NCBI GenBank assembly: GCA_016185145.1
Contig: JACPOB010000114.1
Span: 1 to 64,000, forward strand
Direction: 5' to 3'
Source of the DNA: Rhodospirillales bacterium
Lineage (GTDB): Bacteria > Pseudomonadota > Alphaproteobacteria > Reyranellales > Reyranellaceae
Length of the DNA stretch: 64,000 nucleotides
A model generated the notes under the pieces. It made no database searches, was not told where the DNA came from, and worked only from the letters and a program-made list of their open reading frames with translations. Numbering within the stretch: position 1 is the stretch's first letter; every line of letters starts with the position of its first letter. Positions 17,619 through 25,793 of the stretch are shown one piece after another. The translations under genes and the position numbers were made by a program.

Positions 17619-17996
17619 GTGAAAACCGACGATATCACCCGCGTACCCAACAAGACGTTTCCTGCAAAGTCATCGGTGGCGACCTATCGCCTGCCGGGCG
17701 GCGGCGGCTTCTTCTGGGCGGTGGCGGTCTCGCCCGATCGCACGCAGGACATTCGCGTCCAGACGCTCGGTGCGCTGGGCGTCATCGACACGTACCTGAA
17801 GGAGGCAGGCCTCGACCGTACGCGCATCGTCAAGGCCGAGATCGTGGTGACCGACCACGACAACAAGCCGGCGTTCGACGAAGCCTGGGCGACATGGATG
17901 CCCGCAGGCCACGGGCCGGTACGGTCCTTCGTGCAATCGGTGATGCCGGAAGGCGATCTGATCGAGATCATCATCACCGCCGCGCTGCCGGCTTAG
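17619..17996 (+). CDS. RidA/YjgF (Rid) family protein
   Basis: A 125-residue Rid-fold protein. Family members hydrolyse reactive enamine/imine intermediates released by PLP enzymes, or act in catabolic operons. The fold is supported by DIRVQTLGALGVIDTYLKEAG (helix 1), RIVKAEIVVTDHDNKPAFDEAW and the C-terminal strand EGDLIEIIITAALPA, with the usual Glu near the end. The Arg of canonical RidA (near RxxVEV) is not clearly placed, so it may be a RidA-like subfamily of different activity. It starts at a GTG (17619) preceded by GGGAG; the nearby ATG at 17599 is out of frame. It is separated from rpoH by a terminator and palindrome. Confidence 0.82.
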   Translation: MKTDDITRVPNKTFPAKSSVATYRLPGGGGFFWAVAVSPDRTQDIRVQTLGALGVIDTYLKEAGLDRTRIVKAEIVVTDHDNKPAFDEAWATWMPAGHGPVRSFVQSVMPEGDLIEIIITAALPA

Positions 17997-18079
17997 CCTG
18001 CCGCGTTCGCTGACCGGTACGGCACGCTTGACCCTACGAGAGCACGCCCGCACTTAGCGGTGAGGGAGGTAGTAGAGTC

Positions 18080-19048
18080 ATGAATCGTAGAAACATGCTG
18101 CGCGGCGGTGCCGCGCTGGCGACCCTGTCGGTCGCCGCTCCGGCGATCGGCCAGTCGAGCAAATGGCCGGCGCGCGAAATCTCGCTGATCAATCCCAACG
18201 CGCCCGGTGCGGCCACGGACCTGACCGCGCGCATCATCGCGCAGGCGCTGGAGAAGCGTCTCAACGCCACGGTCATCGTGAAGAACGTCGTCGGCGGCGC
18301 GGGCGCCCTGGGGCCGACGACGCTCGCCCAGTCGACGCCAGACGGTCATACGATCGGCCTGGTGGCGATCTCGAGCCACGTCGCCGTACCCAACATGATG
18401 AACGTCAAATACGAGCCGTGGAAGGCCTTCGACATCATCGGCCAGGTCGCGGCGCTGCGTTACGGCGTCGGGGCCCGTGCCGACGGCCCGATCAAGTCGA
18501 TCGAGGACCTGGTCGCGCAAGGCAAGCAGAAGCAGCTCACCTACAGCTCCAACAACGTCACCAACGTCGTGGCGATGTTCCAGCTCGCCAAGCTCTCCGG
18601 CGCCAAGCTGCGCTGGGTGGTCTTTCCCGGCGGCGTCGAGTCGGTTACCGCGGCCATCGGCGGCCATGTCGATGCCGTCATCCAGACGGTCACCGAGATG
18701 CGGCCGCAGATCGAGGCCGGCAAGCTGCGCTTCCTCGCTTCGGCGGCGGAGGCGCGCTGGCCCGACTATCCCGACGTGAAGACGCTGCGCGAGCTGGGCT
18801 ACGACGCCGTGAGCAACGGGCCGTTCGGCTATGCCTTCCCGACCGGTGTCGAGCCGGCGATCAAGGAGCGCATGGACAAGGCGCTGGCCGACGTCATGCA
18901 GGACACCTCGGTGACCAGCCAGATCGACAAGCTCGGCATCCAGGCCATCTACCGCAACGGCAAGGACTACGAGGCGCTGCTGAAGAAGATCGAGGGCGAG
19001 CTCGTCCCGATCCTCAAGGAAACCGGCATGGCCAAGAAGCCGGCATGA
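18080..19048 (+). CDS. tctC: Tripartite tricarboxylate transporter substrate-binding protein (TctC)
   Basis: A 322-residue periplasmic binding protein (Bug family) that captures a carboxylate or related substrate for the TctBA membrane parts encoded immediately downstream. The N-terminus MNRRNMLRGGAALATLSVAA carries a Tat-like signal with cleavage near AIGQ. Family marks include the PNAPGAATDLTARIIAQ anion loop and VVGGAGALGP near residue 70. GGGAGG precedes the ATG. Its stop overlaps the TctB start (ATGA), showing an operon order C-B-A. Ligand unknown; Bug proteins bind many carboxylates and amino acids. Confidence 0.9.
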   Translation: MNRRNMLRGGAALATLSVAAPAIGQSSKWPAREISLINPNAPGAATDLTARIIAQALEKRLNATVIVKNVVGGAGALGPTTLAQSTPDGHTIGLVAISSHVAVPNMMNVKYEPWKAFDIIGQVAALRYGVGARADGPIKSIEDLVAQGKQKQLTYSSNNVTNVVAMFQLAKLSGAKLRWVVFPGGVESVTAAIGGHVDAVIQTVTEMRPQIEAGKLRFLASAAEARWPDYPDVKTLRELGYDAVSNGPFGYAFPTGVEPAIKERMDKALADVMQDTSVTSQIDKLGIQAIYRNGKDYEALLKKIEGELVPILKETGMAKKPA

Positions 19049-19536
19049 CGCGTCTCGGCGGCACGCGGCTGGTCACGCTCGGGCTGCTGGCGGCGGCGCT
19101 CGTCGGCTTGTGGCAGGCGCTGCAGCTGGACAGCTGGGGCTTCGACGGCCCCGGCCCCGGCTTCTTCCCGCAGCTCATGGCGGGACTGTGCGTGGCGCTC
19201 GCCGTCTTCGTCTTCGTTCTCCCCGGCCGGGCCGGGGAGACGGAAGGCGGCGACACGGAGGAGGCCGAGAGCTCGCCGGAGACCAATTGCAGCTTCGCGA
19301 TCTATGTCCTCGCGCTGGGCGTACTGGCGGCCGGCGCCATGTATGCGGGCTTCACCGTGACCACGCTCGCCGTCACCGTGCTGATCATGCGCTTCGCCGA
19401 GCAGCGGTCGTGGCTGGCGTCGATGGGTTACGGCGTCGCCTGCGCCGCGGCCGGCCTCATCTGCTTCGGCTGGCTGCTGCGCGTCGATCTGCCGGAGGGG
19501 CCGATCGAGCGCCAGTTCTACATGCTGGTGCGCTGA
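19045..19536 (+). CDS. tctB: Tripartite tricarboxylate transporter small membrane subunit (TctB)
   Basis: A 163-residue protein with four predicted transmembrane helices (LVTLGLLAAALVGLWQAL, FPQLMAGLCVALAVFVFVL, FAIYVLALGVLAAGAMYAGF, YGVACAAAGLICFGWLL), the topology of the TctB subunit. It also has the GPGPGFFP motif after the first helix that is shared in the family. The start at 19045 overlaps the TctC stop by four bases, and TctA begins nine bases after the TctB stop. It forms the secondary, proton- or sodium-driven transporter together with TctA. Confidence 0.86.
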   Translation: MTRLGGTRLVTLGLLAAALVGLWQALQLDSWGFDGPGPGFFPQLMAGLCVALAVFVFVLPGRAGETEGGDTEEAESSPETNCSFAIYVLALGVLAAGAMYAGFTVTTLAVTVLIMRFAEQRSWLASMGYGVACAAAGLICFGWLLRVDLPEGPIERQFYMLVR

Positions 19537-19545
19537 GGCCCGACC

Positions 19546-21030
19546 ATGGAAGCATTGCTCGGCGGCTTCGCCACCACGCTCTCGCTCGACAATCTCTTCT
19601 ACTGCTTCGTCGGCGTGCTGCTCGGCACCGTCGTCGGCATCCTGCCGGGCCTGGGGCCGCTCACCACCATCGCCATCCTGCTGCCGATCACCTTCAAGAT
19701 GGACGTGACGTCGGCGATCATCATGCTGTCGGGCATCTACTACGGCGTGGCCTATGGCGGCACCGTCACCTCGGTCCTGATGCGCATTCCGGGCGAGGCC
19801 TCGTCGGTGGTGACCTGCCTCGACGGCTACGAGATGGCGCGCAAGGGACGTGCGGGCGCTGCCCTCGGCATCGCCGGCATCGGCTCGTTCGTGGCCGGCA
19901 CGGTCGGCGTCATCGGCATCTCCTTCCTGTCGCCGCCGCTCGCCGAGCTGGTGCTGAAGTTCGGGCCTGCCGAGTACGCCATGCTGATGCTGGCCGGCCT
20001 GTCGATGGTCACCTACATGTCGCACGGCTCGCTGCTGCGCGCGCTGCTGATGGCGGCGTTCGGCCTGCTGCTGGGCAGCATCGGCGCCGATCCTCTCAAC
20101 ATGACGCCGCGTCTCACCTTCGGCATCCTGGCGCTGGGCGACGGCGTGAACCTCGTGCCGCTGGCGATCGGGTTGTTCGGCATCTCCGAGGTGCTGTTCA
20201 TGGCGCGCCAGAAGGCCGAGGACATGAAGGTGCTGCCGCCGCCGTCGCGGCTGCTGGGCTTCATGCCGTCGCGCGAGGAGGCGCGCCGGTCGGTCGGCCC
20301 GATCTGGCGCGGCACCGTGATGGGGTTCCTCGTCGGCCTGCTGCCGGGCGGCGGCGCGGTGCTGGCCTCGTTCCTGTCCTACGGCATGGAGCGCAAGCTC
20401 TCGAAGCGGCCCGAGGAGTTCGGCAAGGGCGCCGTCGAGGGCCTGGCCGGCCCGGAGTCGGCCAACAACGCCGGCACGGCCGGCGCCTTCGTGCCGCTCC
20501 TGTGCATGGGCATCCCGGCGAATGCAGTAACGGCGCTGCTGCTCGGCGCCTTCATCATCCACGGCGTCACGCCGGGGCCGACGATCCTCGAGCGCCAGCC
20601 TGAGATCTTCTGGGGCGTCGTCGCCAGCATGTACATCGGCAACGTTATGCTGCTGATCCTGAACCTGCCGCTGATCGGCCTGTTCGTCAGGATCCTCGAC
20701 ATACCGCGCGCCTACCTCACGCCGATGATCCTCGCGGTCTGCCTGATCGGCGTCTATTCGTCGAACGGCAATCCCGCCGACATGGTGATCGCCGTGATCT
20801 TCGGCTTCGTCGGCTACGCGCTGCGCCGCTTCGGTTTCGATCTCGGCATCGTCATCCTGGCCTACGTGCTGGGACCGATCTTCGAGCGCTCCGTCCGCCA
20901 GGCGCTGGCGATCTCCGACGGCGATCCGACCGTCTTCTTCCACAGCACGCTGTCGACCGGCTTCGCCATCGTCGCCGTGGTGCTGCTGATCGCGGGCCTT
21001 TGGCCGAAGCGCGTAGGGCAGGCAGGCTGA
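19546..21030 (+). CDS. tctA: Tripartite tricarboxylate transporter large membrane subunit (TctA)
   Basis: A 494-residue, about 12-helix permease subunit. The hallmark TctA motifs are present: GVLLGTVVGILPGLGPLTTI near the N-terminus, SVLMRIPGEASSVVTCLDGYEMARKGRAG, and a repeated GFLVGLLPGGGAVLASFLSYGMERKLSK around residues 260-290, then AVEGLAGPESANNAGTAGAF. These two similar halves reflect an internal duplication typical of the family. It follows TctB by nine bases and ends the operon. Downstream are the convergent VapBC genes. Confidence 0.92.
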   Translation: MEALLGGFATTLSLDNLFYCFVGVLLGTVVGILPGLGPLTTIAILLPITFKMDVTSAIIMLSGIYYGVAYGGTVTSVLMRIPGEASSVVTCLDGYEMARKGRAGAALGIAGIGSFVAGTVGVIGISFLSPPLAELVLKFGPAEYAMLMLAGLSMVTYMSHGSLLRALLMAAFGLLLGSIGADPLNMTPRLTFGILALGDGVNLVPLAIGLFGISEVLFMARQKAEDMKVLPPPSRLLGFMPSREEARRSVGPIWRGTVMGFLVGLLPGGGAVLASFLSYGMERKLSKRPEEFGKGAVEGLAGPESANNAGTAGAFVPLLCMGIPANAVTALLLGAFIIHGVTPGPTILERQPEIFWGVVASMYIGNVMLLILNLPLIGLFVRILDIPRAYLTPMILAVCLIGVYSSNGNPADMVIAVIFGFVGYALRRFGFDLGIVILAYVLGPIFERSVRQALAISDGDPTVFFHSTLSTGFAIVAVVLLIAGLWPKRVGQAG

Positions 21031-21037
21031 AAGCTTT

Positions 21038-21448
21038 CTAGGTCCGCCAAGGATCGAGTAGCGGGATTTCCAATCCTTGGAAATCCCGCACGTTGCGGGT
21101 AACGAGTGTCAAGCGGTGAACAAGGGCGGTTGCTGCAAGGAGACCGTCGACGACCGGTAGCGGCCGGCGCGCACCGAGGCGGCCCCACGTCTCTGCGATG
21201 TCTGCGGTGATGGGCAGGACTCGATCGGCATACCCGGTCCGGATCGACGTCAACCATGTCGCCAGGCTTCGACTGGCGACGGCGTCTCGTTTGGCTCTGA
21301 TTTCGGCCCCGTGTGCGATCTCGCCGAGCGTCAGGGCACTCAGGAACAGTTGATCCGATTGTTGCCCACGCAGCCAAGTGACGACATTTACGTCGGGCTT
21401 TCGCCGCCGCGGTTCTGAAACGACATTGGTGTCGAGCAGAAAGGTCAA
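21038..21448 (-). CDS. vapC: VapC-type PIN-domain toxin
   Basis: A 136-residue PIN-domain ribonuclease of a type II toxin-antitoxin pair. It cleaves RNA with a Mg/Mn site built from acidic residues: D6 in FLLDTNVVSE, E43 in TLGEIAHGAE and D100 in PVVDGLLAATAL. The toxin is translated from a start that overlaps its antitoxin stop by four bases, the normal VapBC arrangement. Convergent with tctA, with eight bases between stops. A second, unrelated VapBC pair lies at 60480-61168. Confidence 0.9.
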   Translation of the reverse strand: MTFLLDTNVVSEPRRRKPDVNVVTWLRGQQSDQLFLSALTLGEIAHGAEIRAKRDAVASRSLATWLTSIRTGYADRVLPITADIAETWGRLGARRPLPVVDGLLAATALVHRLTLVTRNVRDFQGLEIPLLDPWRT

Positions 21449-21705
21449 AGCCTGACTTTCCTGCCTCGATCGTCCGATCGGCGATTGATCGTATCGACGG
21501 TGCCGTCGTCCAGCGTCGGCCCTTCGAGCAAAGCATCGACGAACGAACGTCTATCGGGGTGAAGGCGGCGGAACTCATCGGCCGAAATGACGACCGCCTT
21601 TTCGACGCCGCGGTAGGTCACCACCTGCGGCCCATCAACGTTTGCGCGCCGGACCACCTCACTGAAGCGGGCTTTCGCATCCTGTAGTGCCCAACTCTTG
21701 ACCAT
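21445..21705 (-). CDS. vapB: VapB/Phd-type antitoxin
   Basis: An 86-residue Phd/YefM-fold antitoxin. The N-terminus WALQDAKARFSEVVRRANVDGPQVVTYRG is the standard DNA-binding/dimerisation domain, and the C-terminal third is polar and likely unfolded until it wraps the toxin. It precedes vapC with a four-base overlap. A 13-bp perfect palindrome is found 20 bases upstream (21726-21738) and is the likely operator for autorepression. Confidence 0.88.
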   Translation of the reverse strand: MVKSWALQDAKARFSEVVRRANVDGPQVVTYRGVEKAVVISADEFRRLHPDRRSFVDALLEGPTLDDGTVDTINRRSDDRGRKVRL

Positions 21706-21725
21706 GTCAGCCTCCCACAGTCAAC

Positions 21726-21738
21726 CTAGTCAGACTAG
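21726..21738. promoter_or_regulatory. Putative VapB autoregulatory operator
   Basis: A perfect palindrome CTAGTC-A-GACTAG, with an additional TAGTCA half-copy adjacent, 20 bases before the vapB start. Palindromes at this position commonly bind the Phd/VapB antitoxin dimer. Assignment is by position only. Confidence 0.45.
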
Positions 21739-21764
21739 TCATTTGGGATCCGTTCGACAAGCTT

Positions 21765-22655
21765 TCAAGCTGGGCGATAGCCGATCCGCCGGAAGAAGCG
21801 GTCGATCTCGGTGGCCGCTGCGTCTGGCGTCTCGTAGTGGACGAAGTGGCCGGCGTCCTCGGCGATGCTCGCTTCGACGTCGTCGAAGTAGTCCGGCACG
21901 ACGTCGATCCAGTCGCTGCGCAGCACCGGATCGTGGCGACCCCAGAAGACGCGCGCCGGCTGGGCGATCTTCGGCGGCTTGGGCGCGGTTCCTGCCATGA
22001 CGGCGAGGCGGCCGGCGTTCTGCGACACGTACCAGTTGAAGCCGCCTTGGAGATTGCCCGGGCGCAGGAAGTTGTCGACCCAGCGTTCCAGCACGCCATC
22101 GAAGGCGTCCTTCCGATGGGACCAGTGCTTCAGGAAGTGACTGAAGTAGGCGCGGCATGTTTCGCGCGAGCCGCCGACGAGGGCGGGTGCAAACGGCATC
22201 TGGTGGAAGGTCTGATACCAGATCTCGTTGATCTGGCGCGTGTCGCGAAAGCGCGCGCCGACGCCGTGCGTGGCGCAGTTGAAGAAGAACAGGCCGGCGA
22301 CCCTGGACGGATGGTTGATGGCCAGGCGCTGCATGACAAAGGCGCCCACGTCATGGCCGACGAAGCCGGCGCGATCGATGCCCAGCGCGCTCATGAGCGC
22401 TGCGATGTCGTCGGCCAGCACGTCGGGGCCGGCCTGGTCGGAGCGCTCCGGCGTGGGATTGCCGCTTTCGCCGAAGCCGCGGAGGTCCGGCGCGATCAGC
22501 CGGTCGCGATCCGACAATCGGTCGAACATCGGCTCCCACGTCGCCCAGAACTCCGGCCAGCCGTGCAGCAGCAACAGCGGCGGGCCGTTTCCGCACTGCG
22601 CGACATGGGTCGTGAAACCGCGTGTCTCGATGGAGGTGTGCTGGATGGCGGGCAT
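21765..22655 (-). CDS. Alpha/beta hydrolase, epoxide hydrolase/haloacetate dehalogenase type
   Basis: A 296-residue alpha/beta-hydrolase. The nucleophile is an Asp, D102 in GFVGHDVGAFVMQRLA, instead of Ser, which places it with epoxide hydrolases and haloacetate/haloalkane dehalogenases. The oxyanion region is HGWPEFWATW (31-40), and the catalytic His is H270 in DAGHFVHYE. An RGFGESGNP loop is also typical. I cannot decide between hydration of an epoxide and dehalogenation. It is divergent from the enoyl-CoA hydratase gene, with about 35 bases between starts, so promoters must overlap. Confidence 0.84.
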   Translation of the reverse strand: MPAIQHTSIETRGFTTHVAQCGNGPPLLLLHGWPEFWATWEPMFDRLSDRDRLIAPDLRGFGESGNPTPERSDQAGPDVLADDIAALMSALGIDRAGFVGHDVGAFVMQRLAINHPSRVAGLFFFNCATHGVGARFRDTRQINEIWYQTFHQMPFAPALVGGSRETCRAYFSHFLKHWSHRKDAFDGVLERWVDNFLRPGNLQGGFNWYVSQNAGRLAVMAGTAPKPPKIAQPARVFWGRHDPVLRSDWIDVVPDYFDDVEASIAEDAGHFVHYETPDAAATEIDRFFRRIGYRPA

Positions 22656-22690
22656 GGGTAGACTCCTGGTCTGACCTGCGGGAGGAACCG

Positions 22691-23539
22691 ATGAGTGGTC
22701 CCATTCACTATGACATGTCGCGGCCCGGCATCGCGCGCATCGTCCTCGATCGTGCCGACACCAGGAACGCCCAGGACACGGCGTTCCTCTACGCCCTGAA
22801 CGATGCCTTCGACCGCGCCGCGCACGATGACGCGATCAAGGTGATCGTGCTGTCGGCCAACGGGCCGCACTTCTCCTCCGGCCACGACCTGCGCGAGGTC
22901 GACGGCCACGGCAACATGCGCAAGCACGAGACGGTCGGCACCTGGTCGGGCTTCGGCAAGCCGGGTGCGGAGGCGCAGTATGCCCGCGAGCAGGAGATCT
23001 ACCTCGGCTTCTGCGAGCGCTGGCGCAATATCCCCAAGCCGACCATGGCGCTGGTGCAGGGCAAGGTGATCGCGGGCGGCCTGATGCTGATCTGGCCGTG
23101 CGACCTGATCGTGGCGTCGGAGGATGCGGAGTTCCTCGACCACACCGTGGCGATGGGCGTGGGTGGCGCGGAGTTCTTCGCCCATCCCTGGGAGCTCGGC
23201 GTGCGCAAGGCCAAGGAATTCCTGTTCACTGCCGACTGGATCAAGGCGGAGGAGGCGCATCGCCTGGGCATGGTGAACCACGTCGTGCCGCGCGCCGAGC
23301 TGGAGTCCTTCGGGCTGGCCATGGCCGAGCGCATCGCCCAGAAACCGCTGTTTGCGCTGAAGCTCACCAAGCAGGCGATCAATGCCGCCCAGGACGCCCA
23401 GGGCCGCGTGAACGCCATGCAGACCTCCTTTGCGCTGCATCACCTGGCCCATGCCCACAACATGCTGGCACACGGCAAACTGGTGGACCCCACGGGCTTG
23501 ATGCCGGCCATCAAGAAGCATCAAAAGGCCGCCGAATAG
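22691..23539 (+). CDS. Enoyl-CoA hydratase/isomerase family protein
   Basis: A 282-residue crotonase-fold enzyme acting on acyl-CoA thioesters. The oxyanion-hole segment is PHFSSGHDLREVD near residue 60-72 and the second one KVIAGGLMLIWPCDLIVAS near 120-140. The middle has an inserted, Glu/Lys-rich loop after HDLREVDG longer than in fatty-acid enzymes. The ATG at 22691 is preceded by GGAGGAA. The longer frame from 22622 would overlap the divergent hydrolase start. It lies 62 bases before asd, but the metabolic connection is unclear; specific substrate unknown. Confidence 0.85.
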   Translation: MSGPIHYDMSRPGIARIVLDRADTRNAQDTAFLYALNDAFDRAAHDDAIKVIVLSANGPHFSSGHDLREVDGHGNMRKHETVGTWSGFGKPGAEAQYAREQEIYLGFCERWRNIPKPTMALVQGKVIAGGLMLIWPCDLIVASEDAEFLDHTVAMGVGGAEFFAHPWELGVRKAKEFLFTADWIKAEEAHRLGMVNHVVPRAELESFGLAMAERIAQKPLFALKLTKQAINAAQDAQGRVNAMQTSFALHHLAHAHNMLAHGKLVDPTGLMPAIKKHQKAAE

Positions 23540-23601
23540 GGTCGATTGCGACGGCGGGCGGCCTTGCAGCGCGGCCCGTCTTCTGTATGTTCCGCGCCAC
23601 C

Positions 23602-24630
23602 ATGAAGCCCCAGAACATCGCCATCGTCGGCGCCACCGGCGCGGTCGGAGTAGAGATCCTCCGCGTCCTCGAGCGACGGAACTTCCCGGTCGCGTCCCTC
23701 AAGCTGCTCGCCTCGGCCCGCTCGGTCGGCAAGACGCTCGAGTTCAAAGGCAAGCCGTACAAGGTGGAAGAGCTCAAGGCCGACGCCTTCACGGGCTGCG
23801 ACATCGCCTTCTTCTCGGCGGGCGCCACGCGCAGCCGCGAGTTCGTGCCGGCCGCCAAGGCAGCGGGCTGCGTCGTGGTCGACAACTCGTCGGCCTTCCG
23901 CATGGATCCGAACACGCCGCTGGTCGTGCCCGAGGTGAACGGCGGCGACCTCGCCAGGCACAACGGCGTGATAGCCAACCCCAACTGCACCGCCGCCATC
24001 CTGTCGGTCGCCGTATGGCCGATCCATCAGGCGGCCGGCGTGAAGCGCATCATCGTCTCGACCTATCAGTCGGCCTCGGGCGCGGGCGCCGCCGCCATGC
24101 AGGAGCTGGAGGAGCAGGCACGCGACTTCTCGGCGGGCAAGGAGATCAAGCGCTCGGTCTTCCCGCACCAGATCGCCTTCAACGTCTTCTCTCACAACAC
24201 CAAGGTCGCCGAGAACGGCTACAACGAGGAAGAGAACAAGGTCGTCGAAGAGACGCGCAAGATGTTCCATCTGCCCGAGCTTCCGATTGCACCGACCTGC
24301 ATCCGCGTGCCCGTGCTGCGCGCGCACTCCGAAGCGATCACGCTCGAGCTCGAGAAGCCGCTGTCGCCCGAGGAGGCGCGCGCCATCCTGGCCAAGGCGC
24401 CGGGCGTGAAGGTGGTGGACGATGCCGCCGCCAACCACTTCCCGATGCCGCTCGAGGCCAGCGGCGATCTCGACGTCCATGTCGGCCGCATCCGCCGCGA
24501 TCTCTCCAACCCCAACGGCCTGATGCTGTGGGTGGCGGGCGATCAGCTCCTGAAGGGCGCCGCCTGGAACGCCGTGCAGATCGCTGAGGAACTGGCCAAG
24601 CTCTCGGCCAAGCCGCTGGCGGCGGAGTAG
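23602..24630 (+). CDS. asd: Aspartate-semialdehyde dehydrogenase
   Basis: A 342-residue NADPH-dependent enzyme reducing aspartyl phosphate to aspartate semialdehyde in the lysine/threonine/methionine and diaminopimelate pathway. The nucleotide-binding motif is IAIVGATGAVGVEILRVL (6-23) and the active Cys is C129 in NPNCTAAILS. YQSASGAGAAAMQELEEQ is a typical family segment. The start MKPQN at 23602 matches family length. An alternative ATG at 23587 adds five residues. A family A palindrome follows the stop, likely acting as part of the 3' end. Confidence 0.93.
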   Translation: MKPQNIAIVGATGAVGVEILRVLERRNFPVASLKLLASARSVGKTLEFKGKPYKVEELKADAFTGCDIAFFSAGATRSREFVPAAKAAGCVVVDNSSAFRMDPNTPLVVPEVNGGDLARHNGVIANPNCTAAILSVAVWPIHQAAGVKRIIVSTYQSASGAGAAAMQELEEQARDFSAGKEIKRSVFPHQIAFNVFSHNTKVAENGYNEEENKVVEETRKMFHLPELPIAPTCIRVPVLRAHSEAITLELEKPLSPEEARAILAKAPGVKVVDDAAANHFPMPLEASGDLDVHVGRIRRDLSNPNGLMLWVAGDQLLKGAAWNAVQIAEELAKLSAKPLAAE

Positions 24631-24645
24631 TCTTTGGCGTCAGCG

Positions 24646-24726
24646 CTCATGGTCTTCCGGACCGCGAGCCTCCGGCTCGCTCATGAGCATGAGCGAGCTG
24701 GAGGCTCGCGGTCCGGAAGAGAATGA
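24646..24726. repeat. Intergenic palindrome, family A (copy 3)
   Basis: Arms TCTTCCGGACCGCGAGCCTCC and GGAGGCTCGCGGTCCGGAAGA around GCTCATGAGCATGAGC. It separates the convergent asd and luciferase-like genes, and reaches to within four bases of the latter's stop codon. Confidence 0.88.
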
Positions 24727-24729
24727 GTT

Positions 24730-25683
24730 TCAGACCTTTTCTATCACGGCGGCCCTGAAGCGCTTCATCTCGGCGAGCGTGGCGGCCGCGTCCGGACGCC
24801 CGCCGAAGTCGATGTCGATCGCGGTGACGCCGACCTGCTTCAGCGCGCGGAAGTCGGCGATGATGTCGGCCTCGCTGCCCGAGAACAGCCGCCGCTCGCC
24901 GTCCGTCGCCTTGGGCGGCACGGACGCGCCATACCGCTTCACGCGAAAGCTCACGCCCACCGATCCGGGATCGCGGCCCGCATCGGCGACAGCCTTGCGC
25001 AGGCGGCCGATGCCGGCCTCGAGCCGCGGCAGCGTGTCGAGCAGATGCTTGTTGTTGGAGCCGATCGGATACCAGGCATCGCCGACGCGCGCGGCCCGGC
25101 GCAGGGCAGGGCCCGCCTCGCCGCCGACCCAGATCGGCAGCGGCTTCTGCACCGGCTTGGGCTCGAAGGCGATGCCGTCGAACTTAGTGTAGCGCCCGCT
25201 GAAGCGCGGCTCGGCCTCGCTCCACAGCACGCGGAAGGTGTCGATGTATTCGTCGGTCACCGCGCCGCGCTCTTCGAACGGTGTCGTCACCACGGCGTCG
25301 AACTCGGTCTTCAGCCAGCCGGCGCCGATGCCGACGACCAGGCGTCCACCCGACAGCACGTCGAGCGTCGCCAGCATCTTGGCGGCGAGGACGGCTGGAC
25401 GGTGCGGCACGACCAGCACGGCGGCGACCAGCCGGATGCGCGAGGTCTTGGCGGCGATCCAGGTCATGCCGACGATCTGCTCGTGCCGCTCGAGCGGCGC
25501 GTCCTCGTAGAACTGGCCGGATTCGGAATAGGGGTAGCCCGGCACCTTGGTGTTGGGCAGCACGACGTGGTCGGTCAGCGTGAGATAGTCGAAACCCATG
25601 GCTTCGCCTTCGCTGGCGAGCCGCGTCATGTCTGCGACCGCCGACAACGGGCCGGAGTTCGGCAGGTTGAACCCGATCTGCAT
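24730..25683 (-). CDS. Luciferase-like (LLM class) flavin-dependent oxidoreductase
   Basis: A 317-residue TIM-barrel oxidoreductase of the bacterial luciferase superfamily, F420- or FMN-dependent. The fold is supported by MQIGFNLPNSGPLS (first strand), GFDYLTLTDHVVLP, LVAAVLVVPHRPAVLAAKML, GRLVVGIGAGWLKTEFDA and PLPIWVGGEAGPALRRAARVGDAW, all typical of the family. The ATG at 25683 fits the family N-terminus; frame upstream has no homology. Its start region is divergent from the ACAD-like gene at 25794. Actual substrate is not evident. Confidence 0.85.
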   Translation of the reverse strand: MQIGFNLPNSGPLSAVADMTRLASEGEAMGFDYLTLTDHVVLPNTKVPGYPYSESGQFYEDAPLERHEQIVGMTWIAAKTSRIRLVAAVLVVPHRPAVLAAKMLATLDVLSGGRLVVGIGAGWLKTEFDAVVTTPFEERGAVTDEYIDTFRVLWSEAEPRFSGRYTKFDGIAFEPKPVQKPLPIWVGGEAGPALRRAARVGDAWYPIGSNNKHLLDTLPRLEAGIGRLRKAVADAGRDPGSVGVSFRVKRYGASVPPKATDGERRLFSGSEADIIADFRALKQVGVTAIDIDFGGRPDAAATLAEMKRFRAAVIEKV

Positions 25684-25793
25684 GGTGTGTTTCCCCCCGA
25701 CAGCACGCCTGTCGGAACGCTCCTCAGGCGGGTTTTGAACAGTCGTGACGGAGGCCACTATAGTCGAGCCCGATAAGGTCGAGGACACGCTTG